Assembly (NCBI GenBank): GCA_020629335.1 | Contig: JAHDDN010000286.1 | Coordinates: forward strand, 1 to 6,880 | Direction of reading: 5' to 3' | Length of the DNA stretch: 6,880 nt | Source of the DNA: Chitinophagales bacterium | Lineage (GTDB): Bacteria; Bacteroidota; Bacteroidia; Chitinophagales; UBA2359 | Part shown: positions 1 through 6,677 of the stretch, piece by piece | How the letters are laid out: each line of letters begins with the position of its first letter | How positions within the stretch are numbered: position 1 is the stretch's first letter | Program-made: the position numbers and the translations under genes | The notes under the pieces: generated by a model | The model's database searches: none | What the model saw: the letters and a program-made list of their open reading frames with translations, nothing else | Told to the model about the DNA's origin: nothing

Positions 1-207
1 TTAACAATAATATTGAGTGTTTTGTGAAAGGTCAATTTTTGCGCGAGGGATAGGAACGGTATGTGGCGTGATGAAGTAGCTTACGTAGCTTAGTGATGCG
101 ATGGCTGGCCCGCAGGGCAGACAAGCAGCACTTAGCGTAGTAGCTGCTGAATAGCCACATAAGAGTGGATAGCCCGACCCTGCGCCTTCGGCGAATGCGT
201 AATGCAT
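1..207. repeat. Hairpin-rich non-coding repeat-like block
   Basis: The block is more GC-rich than its surroundings and holds a chain of short inverted repeats: GCCC/GGGC (108-118, loop GCA), AGCAGC/GCTGCT (124-129 with 143-148), CCAC/GTGG (155-158 with 165-168) and CGCC/GGCG (183-193, loop TTC). The word ATAGCC occurs at 151-156 and GATAGCC at 169-175. A 68-codon minus-strand reading frame spans it, but the predicted peptide is rich in Cys, Ala, Ser and Pro, has no recognisable domain, and follows the hairpins. From memory, peptides containing GYPLLCGYSA recur as spurious ORFs in Bacteroidota genomes, which would fit a dispersed repeat; this was not verified. It could also be a structured RNA. 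Boundaries are approximate and the left edge may lie outside the window. Confidence 0.45.
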
Positions 208-355
208 AATGATGAATGATTAATTTTTTTTGTGCTGCGGACTTGGATTACGATCGCAGGGACGCGCCCTAAAAGTATCACATAAAATTAAATGTTTTCA
301 TAACATTGGTGAAAGTTTGTATTTCTCGTATCTTTATTAGCAAAACCAACAAGAG
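208..355. other. Intergenic leader upstream of the phosphodiesterase gene
   Basis: This is the gap between the repeat-like block and the first gene. It contains a run of eight T (224-231) and a foldable GC-richer stretch at 232-270, where CTGCG (235-239) can pair with CGCAG (255-259) or, alternatively, AGGG (258-261) can pair with CCCT (267-270). The two pairings share bases, so they are mutually exclusive. From about 271 the DNA is AT-rich and carries the promoter candidate at 306-336. No coding potential is seen. Confidence 0.5.
306..336 (+). promoter_or_regulatory. Bacteroidota-type promoter for the secreted phosphodiesterase
   Basis: TTGG at 306-309 and TATCTTTA at 329-336 are separated by 19 bases. 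This matches the Bacteroidota housekeeping pattern (TTG around -33, TAnnTTTG around -7) except for the final base of the -7 box. It predicts a start of transcription near 340-345 and a leader of only about 10-15 bases before the ATG at 356. The leader ends in AACAAGAG, which is at best a weak Shine-Dalgarno sequence, as is usual in this phylum. Confidence 0.45.
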
Positions 356-2590
356 ATGAAAAACTTACTACCAACTTTAGCACTACTATTATTGCCCGTT
401 TTATTGATGAGCCAATCGACGAAAAAAGTATTGATTATTGGGATTGATGGCGTTCGGTCGGATGCATTGGAAGCGGCTAATACGCCGAATTTAGATATTT
501 TGATAGGCAATGGATACTATAGCCCTGATGCAATGAATGATGATATTACGATTAGTGGGCCTGGATGGTCTGCTATATTATGTGGTGTTTGGTCACCTAA
601 ACATTTGGTGACTGGCAATGACTTTACGATTAATGATTATACAAATTATCCTTCTATTTTTAGTTATGTAGAGGATTTTGATCCCAACCTAAACACGGCT
701 TCTATCGGGCATTGGAATCCGATTAATGATAATATAGTTTTGAATGATGCAGATTACAAATTAAATGTCTCTTCAGATGCAGACTTGGCAACGGAAGCGT
801 CTAATTACTTGACCAATAATGATCCCGATATTTTATTTTTACATTTTGATGAGACAGATGGTGCGGGTCATTCTTTTGGCTTTTCGCCTGATGTACCTCA
901 ATATATTTCGGCTATTGAAGCGGTAGATATTTATCTTGGAGATGTCTTATTGAGTTTGACCAATAGACCGACTTATGCTTCGGAGGATTGGTTGATTCTT
1001 TGCACGACGGATCATGGTGGACAAGGATTTTCACATGGAGGAACTAGCTTTGTAGAAGAGCGGGTGTTTTTTATAGCCAGTGGAGATAATGTGCCTACGG
1101 AGCTGATTGAAAAAGATAGTACTTTGGTGAATAATGCTACTTTTAATTGTCTAAACGAAACCGTCGAATTAGATTTTGATGGATCGAATGATTATGTTCA
1201 GATTGCTAATAATTCATTGTTTGATTTTGGCAGTAGTCAAGATTTTACGATAGAGTGCCGAATGCGAACTACTAATGCTGGTGATGTAGCGATAGTAGGT
1301 AATAAAGATTGGGATTCGGGTTTAAATCCTGGTTTTGTTTTTTCATTTAAACTTCCATCAGGTCCAGCTTGGAAAGTGAATATTGGAGATGGCAGTAGTC
1401 GGGTAGATTTAGAGAATGGCGGAAGCATAGCTGATAATGAATGGCATACGCTGACGGTTAGCTTTGATCGAGATGGTGATATGATTATGTATGAAGATGG
1501 GGTGAGTGTAGATGCTGGTAGCATTGCGGGTATTGGAGATATCAATACTAATGCTGGTTTGTTTTTTGGAGCGGACATCAATAGTGCTTATGACTTTACA
1601 GGATCTATAGCAGAAGTGCGAGTTTGGGATAAAGTTATTGGGCCAACAGAGATTGCCGATTGGCATTGTACGGAGGTGACGAATACGCACCCTGACTATA
1701 GTAATTTAGTAGGTTATTGGAAAATGAATGATGGCCCTGGTCAGACCACAGTAATAGATGATTCAGGAAATGGCAATGATGGAAGCATTAATGATGCAGA
1801 ATGGATTGATCCTTCTATGGTGTGGGAATATGATTTTAGTCAGACGCCTCGTATTGTTGATACTTCACCAACTGCTTTGACGCATCTTTGTATACCTGTA
1901 CCAGCTGCTTTTGATGGAGAGAGTCGAGTGGATGTGTGTTCCTTAGGCTTACAAGTATCAGCATTCTTAGAGGGGCCTTATGAAGTAGGAGGCTCTATGA
2001 ATACTACGCTAAGAGATGAAAGTTTACTACCATTAGCTCAACCATTTAATACCGCTCCTTGGAATTATGCAGGTACGGAAACCGTAACGAGTATTCCTGA
2101 TGATGTAGTAGATTGGGTATTCATTGAAATATTAGATGCCGCTTATGATATTCAAACACAAAGAGCTGCTTTCATTAAAACAGATGGGACAGTAATAGAT
2201 TTGAATGGTGCTAATATCGTAGAACTGAGTGTGCCTTCAGGAGATTATTATATCGTAATAAAGGCAAGAAATCATGTTGGACTGATGAGTGATTTTGTTA
2301 TTACTTTACCTAATTCAAGTAGCTTTGATATGAGCGTGCCAGCTAATGTTAGAGACGGAATTGATCAATTATACTTAAGCTCTGATGGGACTTATTGTAT
2401 GCACGCAGGTGATTTTAATGGAGATGGTATTATGAGTGTGATGGATTTTAATGAGTATATCACAGAGCCTTCAGCAATTTTAGAATATCATGAGTTAGAT
2501 ATAGATATGGATGGTCATGTCACGGTAGATGACTATGATTTATATAGAAAGAATCTGAGCTTTACAGGTGTGATACAAGTGCGTTATTAA
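356..2590 (+). CDS. Secreted alkaline phosphatase/nucleotide pyrophosphatase-family enzyme with inserted LamG domain and EF-hand tail
   Basis: The 744-residue protein begins with a signal peptide (Lys2, hydrophobic 4-18, likely cleavage near LMS/Q at 19-20). Residues 24-250 form the first part of a type I phosphodiesterase / nucleotide pyrophosphatase domain. All seven expected metal or catalytic positions appear present: Asp31 (GIDGVR), Ser67 in place of the usual nucleophile Thr (SGPGWS), Asp168 and His172 (ETDGAGH), Asp219-His220 (TTDHGG) and His227. Residues about 265-485 resemble a LamG/concanavalin-type fold (LDFDGSNDYV, NEWHTLTVSFD, GSIAEVRVWD). The phosphatase fold then seems to resume at 494-522 (FSQTPRIVDTSPTALTHL), so LamG is nested inside it. 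A beta-rich module (about 528-660) precedes two EF-hand-like loops, at 686-697 (Asp686, Asn688, Asp690, Asp697) and 715-726 (Asp715, Asp717, Asp719, Asp726). No clear type IX secretion tail is seen at the C-terminus. The enzyme probably hydrolyses a phosphodiester or phosphomonoester outside the cytoplasm; the substrate is unknown. Its last 29 bp overlap convergent purQ. Confidence 0.88.
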   Translation: MKNLLPTLALLLLPVLLMSQSTKKVLIIGIDGVRSDALEAANTPNLDILIGNGYYSPDAMNDDITISGPGWSAILCGVWSPKHLVTGNDFTINDYTNYPSIFSYVEDFDPNLNTASIGHWNPINDNIVLNDADYKLNVSSDADLATEASNYLTNNDPDILFLHFDETDGAGHSFGFSPDVPQYISAIEAVDIYLGDVLLSLTNRPTYASEDWLILCTTDHGGQGFSHGGTSFVEERVFFIASGDNVPTELIEKDSTLVNNATFNCLNETVELDFDGSNDYVQIANNSLFDFGSSQDFTIECRMRTTNAGDVAIVGNKDWDSGLNPGFVFSFKLPSGPAWKVNIGDGSSRVDLENGGSIADNEWHTLTVSFDRDGDMIMYEDGVSVDAGSIAGIGDINTNAGLFFGADINSAYDFTGSIAEVRVWDKVIGPTEIADWHCTEVTNTHPDYSNLVGYWKMNDGPGQTTVIDDSGNGNDGSINDAEWIDPSMVWEYDFSQTPRIVDTSPTALTHLCIPVPAAFDGESRVDVCSLGLQVSAFLEGPYEVGGSMNTTLRDESLLPLAQPFNTAPWNYAGTETVTSIPDDVVDWVFIEILDAAYDIQTQRAAFIKTDGTVIDLNGANIVELSVPSGDYYIVIKARNHVGLMSDFVITLPNSSSFDMSVPANVRDGIDQLYLSSDGTYCMHAGDFNGDGIMSVMDFNEYITEPSAILEYHELDIDMDGHVTVDDYDLYRKNLSFTGVIQVRY

Positions 2591-3404
2591 CCTTCACATG
2601 CTCCACGATATTTTTAAATATCTGTAGCCCTTGTCCCTCCTCACTAATATTAGGATTTTGTCTTTTGATTTGTCCCCAGTTGGGATGATTATAAAGCGAA
2701 AGGAAAGCTTCAGGGTGGGGCATGAGGCCAAAAATTTGCCCATTAGGATCACTTAGGCCAGCGCAATTGAGTTGAGAGCCATTAGGATTGAGTGGATACT
2801 CTGATACGGCATTGCCTTCATGGTCACAGTAGGTCAAGCAGTTAAGATTGCCTTTAATGATGGCATTTTTGATAGCTTCATCCTTGATAATTAACTTACC
2901 TTCTCCATGTCTGACAGGCAAAGCGATGATGTCAATTCCTTTCAAGAAAGGCGTATTATTATTGGGGTTTACTTTGCAGTGGACCCAACGATCTTCATAT
3001 TTGCCAGAGTTGTTAGTCCGTAGTGTCACCTCTTGATCTACTGTTCCATTGATATTAGGCAATAAGCCTAATTTAACTAAAACCTGAAAGCCATTACAAG
3101 CGCCGAAGATAAACTTGCCATCTGCTAAAAATAGTTTGATTTCTTCTAAGAGCGTTCGTCCATTTGGGAGTTGCTTATACTTGATTTTATTGGCTAAGAC
3201 CTTACCCGATGAAATATCATCCCCAAAAGAAAATCCTCCAGGAATATTAAGAATATCAAAATCGTGAATAGAGAAAGATTTGAGTAAGATATCATTGAGG
3301 TGAACTATTGTTGCCTCAGCGCCAGCTAAACGATAAGCGGCAGCCGTTTCTTCTTCACAATTGATTCCAAAACCAGTAATAACTAATGATTTAACTATTG
3401 ACAT
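2562..3404 (-). CDS. purQ: Phosphoribosylformylglycinamidine synthase, glutaminase subunit PurQ
   Basis: PurQ is the class I glutamine amidotransferase subunit of FGAM synthase, the fourth step of purine biosynthesis. It releases ammonia from glutamine for PurL, with PurS as the usual third partner; neither is in this window. The 280-residue protein shows the family landmarks: GFGINCEEET (11-20), the IPGGFSFGDD strand-loop (54-63), nucleophile Cys103 in GACNGFQ, HGEGK (166-170), NPNGS (206-210), and the catalytic His230/Glu232 in LMPHPEAF. It is longer than the roughly 230-residue Bacillus-type PurQ and resembles the longer subfamily with the GLMPHPEAF and EGQGLQIFKN blocks. The ATG at 3404 puts the conserved first strand (VKSLVITGFG) right at the N-terminus. 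No Shine-Dalgarno sequence is visible. The final residues after KNIVEHV look like a non-conserved tail, and that tail is the part overlapping the convergent phosphodiesterase gene. Confidence 0.93.
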   Translation of the reverse strand: MSIVKSLVITGFGINCEEETAAAYRLAGAEATIVHLNDILLKSFSIHDFDILNIPGGFSFGDDISSGKVLANKIKYKQLPNGRTLLEEIKLFLADGKFIFGACNGFQVLVKLGLLPNINGTVDQEVTLRTNNSGKYEDRWVHCKVNPNNNTPFLKGIDIIALPVRHGEGKLIIKDEAIKNAIIKGNLNCLTYCDHEGNAVSEYPLNPNGSQLNCAGLSDPNGQIFGLMPHPEAFLSLYNHPNWGQIKRQNPNISEEGQGLQIFKNIVEHVKVNNALVSHL

Positions 3405-3420
3405 CTGATAAGTGATTTAT

Positions 3421-3580
3421 GAACTCGTTTAAAGTTTTATGGTGAAGTTGAAAATGAGGTAATTTTTCGTAGTTCAAGGCATTTTTGAGGTGCATAGCAT
3501 CGCTACGGACCGATAAAATAACGCAGAAATACGGAAAATTAGCCATTTTCTAAGCCAGTAGAAAAACTTTAAATGAGTTC
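3421..3580. repeat. MITE-like imperfect palindrome with 18-bp terminal inverted repeats
   Basis: The left end GAACTCGTTTAAAGTTTT (3421-3438) is the inverse of the right end (3563-3580) with one mismatch. Further in, GAAAATG..GTAATTTTTCGTA (3450-3471) pairs imperfectly with 3530-3550, and at the centre TAGC-ATC-GCTA (3495-3505) closes the fold. Outer arms, middle arms and tip all share a centre near 3500, so the whole element can form one long interrupted hairpin. TAT lies immediately outside both ends (3418-3420 and 3581-3583), consistent with a short target duplication. It fills nearly all of the gap between the hydrolase stop and purQ, and the last base of the hydrolase TAG is the first base of its terminal repeat. 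There is no coding capacity. A MITE or a large REP-type element is the best reading. Confidence 0.75.
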
Positions 3581-4386
3581 TATGCAGTTACTGCAAATTT
3601 ACGATTTAAAAACTCCAAACAAGCTTCATTAAAGTCTTGGGCCTTTTCGATATTACAAACATGCCCACATTTCTCAATGACGACTAATTCCACATGATCA
3701 TATTTATCGGAATACTTCTTAGCAGGGGCCATAAATACGTGATCTTCTGCACCCATTACGACTAAGGTAGGGGCCGAAACTTCCACATGGTAGTGTGCAT
3801 CAATTTGTTTTTTGACATCTTTCAGCAAAGTGAGCCATCTATCGAAATCCTTTTGGCCGATTTTTTCGGCTTCTTGGATGAATATTTCTCTTGATTTTTT
3901 GTGATTATTATTAGGAAGGATAATTAGCGCCAGCATCTTATAAAGCACATGAAAAGGAACAACTTTACTAGTATAATATCCTAATTTCAATAGGTAATCC
4001 AATTTCCAACTCATACCAAATACGCCACCACCAACAATAATAGACTTGACCATATCAGGTCTAAACTCATCTACCATTCGAATGAAAATAGAACCCATAG
4101 AAACCGCTACAAAGTGCGCTTTTTTAATGCCTAAGTTATCATTGAGCTCAATCACATCTTTAGCTACTAATTCTAAAGCAAAATCTCCCTCAAAAGGCAT
4201 ATTACGAGATTCACCATGATCCCTTAAATCTAACATTAGCACATTAAAATGCTCCTTAAAGGCATCTATCTGACGTTTGAAAGTATTCATACTTCCACCA
4301 GCGCCGTGCATAAAGACGACCCAATCGTGTTCATCTGATAGAATATGGGGAATATGATGGATATACCGCTTATTAGAATCAGCCAT
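3580..4386 (-). CDS. Alpha/beta hydrolase of unknown substrate
   Basis: This 268-residue, signal-free protein has the standard alpha/beta-hydrolase layout. HGAGG (27-31) forms the oxyanion-hole loop, LDLRDHGES (52-60) follows strand 4, the nucleophile elbow is AVSMG with Ser96, the acid is Asp215 in GAEDHV, and the base is His242 in CGHVCNIE. Length and motif spacing are normal for the family, so it is probably intact. The elbow has Ala instead of the first Gly of GxSxG, which some family members tolerate. A lid/cap region covers roughly 120-195 and includes a hydrophobic stretch (VVPFHVLYKMLALIILP). The substrate cannot be told; esters, lactones or acyl conjugates are all possible. It lies 81 bp downstream of the UbiB-like gene on the same strand, and its TAG stop touches the palindrome at 3421-3580. 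The ATG at 4386 has AGGA about 11 bases upstream, rather far for a strong ribosome site. Confidence 0.85.
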   Translation of the reverse strand: MADSNKRYIHHIPHILSDEHDWVVFMHGAGGSMNTFKRQIDAFKEHFNVLMLDLRDHGESRNMPFEGDFALELVAKDVIELNDNLGIKKAHFVAVSMGSIFIRMVDEFRPDMVKSIIVGGGVFGMSWKLDYLLKLGYYTSKVVPFHVLYKMLALIILPNNNHKKSREIFIQEAEKIGQKDFDRWLTLLKDVKKQIDAHYHVEVSAPTLVVMGAEDHVFMAPAKKYSDKYDHVELVVIEKCGHVCNIEKAQDFNEACLEFLNRKFAVTA

Positions 4387-4408
4387 GTTGTTGTTTTTCC
4401 TAAAAATA

Positions 4409-4416
4409 CAAAATTA
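4409..4416 (-). promoter_or_regulatory. Possible -7 box for the hydrolase gene
   Basis: On the minus strand TAATTTTG matches the Bacteroidota -7 consensus TAnnTTTG exactly and lies 22 bases before the hydrolase ATG, in the 81-bp AT-rich gap after the UbiB-like gene. There is no good TTG at the usual -33 spacing, so the call is weak in a region where AT-rich matches arise by chance. If real, the hydrolase is transcribed at least partly on its own. Confidence 0.3.
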
Positions 4417-4467
4417 CAAATTAAACTCTACTAATGATGAAAAAATAAAACCAAAACTTCATTTAGA

Positions 4468-6153
4468 CTAGTACCGGCCACTACGAAATATAGAAATGAT
4501 CAAAAACATAAAAAGGACTCCTGCAAAGCTTAATCCAATAATACTAAAATAAGGCAAACCACCACTCGTAGCAGGTCCAGCATAAGCACCCGCATTCATC
4601 ATGATACCCGATGCAATTAAGAGTGCACATATCAATATCGCCATGATGAGTCGATTAGTGATATAGTCAATTTTTTGTAAGATCGGCTCCCAACCCTTCA
4701 GCTCAATTGAGCTATGGATACGTCCTTTTTTAACCTTAGTCAATATATCACGGACATCGATAGGAAATCCATCCAACATATTGATTATATTGATAGCCCT
4801 ACTGCTTAATACATCAGCGATATTTTTCTCTGAATACTGCTCTAAAATCAGTTTCCGACCAAAAGGCTTCACATACTCAAAAGTATTTAAATCTGGATGT
4901 ACTGTTTTACCAATCCCTTCCAAGATTGCCAAGGCTCTTAAAATGATAAAAACACCTCCAGGCACTCGAATCTGATAATCATACACCAATTTTTGTAGTC
5001 GATTCGCCAATTCGGCCATACTACTCTCACTCACATCCAAAACGGTATAATCCTGTATGATTTCGTATAGCTCATACTCCAGCGCTTGCATATCCTCAAT
5101 ATTATCATCAATCGCCAATTTCCGTAGGTTATTAGCCATTCCCCTTGCATTCTGCTGCGCCATATCAATAAATACCCCCGCAAAAGCAAACTTATCTCGC
5201 TTCATTAAGCGCCCAACCATACCAAAGTCAATCAGGCAAATCGTTCCGTCTTTACGTACAATAATATTTCCTGGATGCGGGTCCGCATGAAAAAAGCCAA
5301 ACTCAAAAATCTGTGTCAAATAAATATTCATTCCCCGCTCCGCAATCTCCTTAGGATCAATATTCCACTGTTTTAATTGCTTGACATCCGTCACCTTACA
5401 ACCCTTAATAAACTCTAAAACCAATACCTTTTTAGTCGAATGTTCCTTATAAGCCATTGGCACATAGAAGTCTGTTCTATCGCTATAAAAATTTCTAAAT
5501 TGTGTGATATTCCGAGCCTCATTCGTATAATCCAGCTCCTTCTGCATACTCTTATCAAAAGCCTCAATGACATCCATCGGATTCGTAATCCCCTGTTGCT
5601 CAAAGAAACTTTCCCCTCTACGCACCACCTCCTTCATAATAGCAATATCCGTCTCCACGATATAATCCACTCTTGGCCGTTGCACCTTCACCACGACTTC
5701 CTTTCCATTCTTTAATCGAGCCGCATGAACCTGCCCAATAGAAGCCGATCCCAAAGGTTTCTCATTAAAATAAGCAAATAACTGATCAATCGTCTTCCCC
5801 GTCTGTTGCTCAATTGTCTTCTGGACAATCTCAAAATCAAAAGGCGGCACCTCACTCTGTAATTTCTCAAACTCCTCCAATAGTTCCGCAGGCAATATAT
5901 CAGGTCGATTACTCAATACCTGCGCCCCCTTAATAAACGTAGGCCCTAACTCTTCCACCGCCATTCTCAGACGTTCCCAACGAGAAGTCTCAAAAACAGA
6001 ACGCTCATCTCGTTTCCACTTCAGCTTCCGCTTCTCTGTCATCAAGCTCTTTAATGGCGTATTAATCACCACATCCTCAAAGCCATACTTAAATAATATG
6101 GCAATGATTTCTCTCGCTCGCTTTATATTTTTAAACGTCTGGTCAAACAGCAT
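4468..6153 (-). CDS. UbiB/AarF/ABC1-family atypical kinase-like membrane protein
   Basis: The 561-residue protein belongs to the UbiB/COQ8 (ABC1) family, whose members are atypical kinase-fold ATPases linked to quinone and lipid homeostasis at the membrane. Motifs in order: the N-terminal LGPTFIKGAQVLSNRPDILP block (69-88, family KxGQ motif, here Lys75-Gly-Ala-Gln78), the nucleotide loop PLGSASIGQVH (133-143), ATP-site Lys156 (VVKVQRP), KELDYTNEA with Glu206, the catalytic loop HADPHPGN with Asp291 and Asn296, and the metal-binding DFG Asp309. Two hydrophobic segments near the C-terminus (about 502-519 and 537-556) are typical membrane anchors of bacterial UbiB. Bacteroidota mostly use menaquinone, so the ubiquinone role implied by the name ubiB should not be assumed. 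The length is usual for the family and the gene looks intact. The ATG at 6153 has only GAGACTGA just upstream as a possible weak ribosome site. The hydrolase gene follows downstream after 81 bp. Confidence 0.92.
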   Translation of the reverse strand: MLFDQTFKNIKRAREIIAILFKYGFEDVVINTPLKSLMTEKRKLKWKRDERSVFETSRWERLRMAVEELGPTFIKGAQVLSNRPDILPAELLEEFEKLQSEVPPFDFEIVQKTIEQQTGKTIDQLFAYFNEKPLGSASIGQVHAARLKNGKEVVVKVQRPRVDYIVETDIAIMKEVVRRGESFFEQQGITNPMDVIEAFDKSMQKELDYTNEARNITQFRNFYSDRTDFYVPMAYKEHSTKKVLVLEFIKGCKVTDVKQLKQWNIDPKEIAERGMNIYLTQIFEFGFFHADPHPGNIIVRKDGTICLIDFGMVGRLMKRDKFAFAGVFIDMAQQNARGMANNLRKLAIDDNIEDMQALEYELYEIIQDYTVLDVSESSMAELANRLQKLVYDYQIRVPGGVFIILRALAILEGIGKTVHPDLNTFEYVKPFGRKLILEQYSEKNIADVLSSRAINIINMLDGFPIDVRDILTKVKKGRIHSSIELKGWEPILQKIDYITNRLIMAILICALLIASGIMMNAGAYAGPATSGGLPYFSIIGLSFAGVLFMFLIISIFRSGRY

Positions 6154-6273
6154 TCAGTCTCTACATTGATTAAGTTCACAAGTTAGCATTCTTACCCCTA
6201 AATATCAAATTAGAGTATTTGTGAAATGGTTTAATTAGTATATTAGTTTTAATAGCACTTTCCTTTGTCAGAA

Positions 6274-6367
6274 TCAGAATTCACAAGATTAGAGAATTAA
6301 CAGAATTATTGAGTCGGTCAAGAATGTTAAATGGGTTATGAAAATTCTGCAAATCATACAATTCTGA
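6274..6367. repeat. Imperfect inverted repeat built from CAGAATT words
   Basis: TCAGAATT at 6274-6281 is matched by its inverse AATTCTGA at 6360-6367. Inside these, AGAGAATTAA (6291-6300) faces AAAATTCTGC (6341-6350) in register, with a shared centre near 6320. CAGAAT also occurs in tandem at 6269-6280 and again at 6301-6306. The arms are only partly complementary, so this may be a decayed palindromic element. Similar CAGAATT-rich intergenic sequence is, from memory, common in Bacteroidota; this was not checked. Confidence 0.45.
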
Positions 6368-6382
6368 ATCAGCTATTCTTTC

Positions 6383-6409
6383 TGTAGAGACGCCTACTGG
6401 CGTCTTTTT
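6383..6409 (+). repeat. TGTAGAGACGC palindrome, copy 1, terminator-like on plus strand
   Basis: AGACGCC (6388-6394) pairs with GGCGTCT (6399-6405) around a TACT loop and runs into TTTTT (6405-6409), giving an intrinsic-terminator shape on the plus strand. It starts with TGTAGAGACGC, shared with the palindrome at 6678. Repeats beginning GTAGAGACGC are known as interspersed palindromes in cyanobacteria and occur in other phyla. No plus-strand gene lies just upstream, so a terminating role has no obvious client here. Confidence 0.6.
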
Positions 6410-6430
6410 AATATTTAGGATTATTTAGGA

Positions 6431-6489
6431 CAAAAAAAGCTGTCTTCAGACAGCGCAAAATATGCTAGCCTATGATTTCAATCGTAGGT
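6431..6489 (-). repeat. Double-hairpin element, copy 1
   Basis: Two hairpins with the same TTCA loop on the plus strand (TGAA on the minus strand) lie 14 bases apart: GCTGTC/GACAGC (6439-6454) and CCTATGAT/ATCGTAGG (6469-6488, one G-T pair). A seven-A run precedes the first. Copy 2 at 6822-6880 repeats the layout and most of the sequence. The strand is given as minus because only in that direction does the element end in a T tract. The linker between hairpins differs between copies while the stems are kept, which suggests selection on, or shared mobility of, the folded form. Confidence 0.7.
6432..6454 (-). terminator. Intrinsic terminator within double-hairpin copy 1
   Basis: On the minus strand a 6-bp stem GCTGTC/GACAGC with loop TGAA is followed at once by seven T. 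It would stop minus-strand transcripts about 280 bases before the UbiB-like gene. The stem is short, so strength is uncertain. Confidence 0.5.
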
Positions 6490-6677
6490 GGCAGAAGAGC
6501 GATTAATCCCCATCCAAAAAAATAGCTAAGTTATCCACTGCCTAGTATTTATAAAACATCAGTAAAAACCCGATTCCCTCATCTCGCAAAGCCACCCAAA
6601 TCCTGTTGAGCATCGTAATAGATACCTGTGTGCTTCGCGCTCGGTATGGCAGTTTCGTTTGTGTTTTATATTTATTA

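Noticed and set aside
1..207. Minus-strand 68-codon reading frame as a gene
   Set aside because: Unusual composition, no domain, no ribosome site, and it tracks a chain of inverted repeats; better explained as a repeat-like non-coding block.
1237..1690. Two minus-strand reading frames of 93 and 114 codons inside the phosphodiesterase gene
   Set aside because: They lie wholly within the well-supported LamG-coding part of the plus-strand gene and show no domain of their own.
2607..2622. AT-rich stem after the phosphodiesterase stop as its terminator
   Set aside because: A GATATTT/AAATATC stem exists, but it lies in purQ coding sequence, has almost no loop, and is not followed by a T tract on the plus strand.
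3580..3600. Hydrolase truncated by insertion of the palindromic element
   Set aside because: The protein extends 26 residues past the catalytic His242, which is normal for the family, so the insertion at most altered the last few codons.
6205..6240. Promoter for the UbiB-like gene
   Set aside because: TAATTTG on the minus strand is one base short of TAnnTTTG and no TTG lies at the right spacing; not strong enough to call.
6431..6489. Integron attC-like recombination site
   Set aside because: The paired hairpins recall a folded attC, but there are no GTTRRRY core sites or extrahelical bases in the expected places, and no cassette gene.
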